Assembly (NCBI GenBank): GCA_964058845.1 | Contig: CAXKVR010000554.1 | Location: 1 to 22,236, forward strand | Direction: 5' to 3' | DNA: 22,236 nucleotides | DNA from: Carex sylvatica | Lineage: Eukaryota; Streptophyta; Magnoliopsida; Poales; Cyperaceae | Part shown: in pieces, positions 21,756 to 22,236 of the stretch | How positions within the stretch are numbered: position 1 is the first letter of the stretch | Layout of the letters: each line of letters opens with the position of its first letter | Translations under genes and position numbers: made by a program | The notes under the pieces: model-generated | Seen by the model: the letters and a program-made list of their open reading frames with translations, nothing else | What the model was told of the DNA's origin: nothing | Databases searched by the model: none

Positions 21756-22236
21756 TCATATTACTACCATTAGTATTGGTAGTGAAGTAGTTTACCATAA
21801 ACCTACCTCCTTGAGTATCTGCTTAGTTGGTGTTTTGGCTGTTTTCTCTCATTCTTTTTTATTTTGTTTTAGTAAAGGACAAATTTGGGAGTGACCAAAT
21901 GATGCCTTCTTTATATATGCTTATTTGATATTTTAGCAGTTGTACTTTTAATTCCTACTTTCATGTTTTCTTTTTTAGTAAAAAACAGTTTCGGAAGAAA
22001 TCAATTGATTGAGTTGAGGCCACATTTGGTTTGGCATTGTAGCATATGAAACCTCAATTACTCACTTGTAGGTTTAATTTGAATATGAACGAGGCTGTAA
22101 AGTAGTGATTTTCCTCCGTACAGGTAAATAACTGCTAGTCTTATAAATTTTGAAATTATCTGAATCCACAGCAATCAGCTTGGAAGGTTACATTTGCCAA
22201 TCCAAACTATTGATCTATTAGAGACTTGAGAGTAGA
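21756..22236 (+). other. SAHH 3' UTR and downstream flank
   Basis: ACTACCATTAGTATTGGTAGT just after the stop codon (about 21765-21785) can form a hairpin. U-rich stretches (TTTTTTATTTTGTTTTAG) follow around 21855-21872, a usual far-upstream polyadenylation context. No perfect AATAAA is seen close by and no further gene begins before the window ends. Confidence 0.5.

Overview
This is nuclear DNA from a flowering plant, most likely a eudicot. It is AT-rich, its genes are split by GT-AG introns, and it carries a Ty3/Gypsy retrotransposon end with a very long LTR and several MITE-like elements. Both identified genes match plant cytosolic enzymes. The species cannot be named from sequence alone.

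Layout. Positions 1-501 are the 3' end of a chromovirus-type Ty3/Gypsy polyprotein (integrase GPY/F module plus chromodomain-like tail). A polypurine tract and a 2.2-kb 3' LTR (545-2786) follow. From about 2.8 to 11.7 kb there is no complete gene. This stretch is a graveyard of non-autonomous DNA transposons. Four outer elements have terminal inverted repeats and exact 9-10-bp target duplications, typical of Mutator-like elements: 2993-4422, 6451-8055, 10102-10279 and 10534-10885. A fifth, itself a 1-kb palindrome (3021-4021), is nested inside the first. A short protein-kinase remnant lies near 8.2 kb.

Genes. Two plus-strand genes fill the right half. The first is a seven-exon serine hydroxymethyltransferase-like gene (12501-18666, 444 codons, all frames and splice sites intact). 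The second, 706 bp downstream, is a five-exon S-adenosylhomocysteine hydrolase gene (19373-21755, 485 codons) with every catalytic residue I can check in place. SHMT supplies one-carbon units to folate and so to methionine/SAM synthesis, while SAHH removes the SAH left by methylation, so the pair belongs to one metabolic circuit.

Main surprise. The SHMT-like protein keeps the fold-level sequence of cytosolic plant SHMT and an open reading frame across seven exons. It has nevertheless lost the PLP Schiff-base lysine (now Thr232), the substrate-carboxylate arginine (now Cys370), the active-site His of the D-M-A-H motif (now Asp205), the Arg of G-P-R (now Gln238) and the E-G-x-P-G loop. It should not work as an SHMT. 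It is either a pseudoenzyme with a new role or a very young pseudogene.

Its 5' end is also unusual. A 16-bp copy of the start-codon context lies 530 bp upstream, and the two copies flank a block holding a LINE reverse-transcriptase relic and an organelle-type tRNA-Trp relic that lacks its anticodon arm. Intron 1 carries four copies of a 141-bp repeat and is bounded by a 14-bp near-perfect direct repeat that includes the splice sites.
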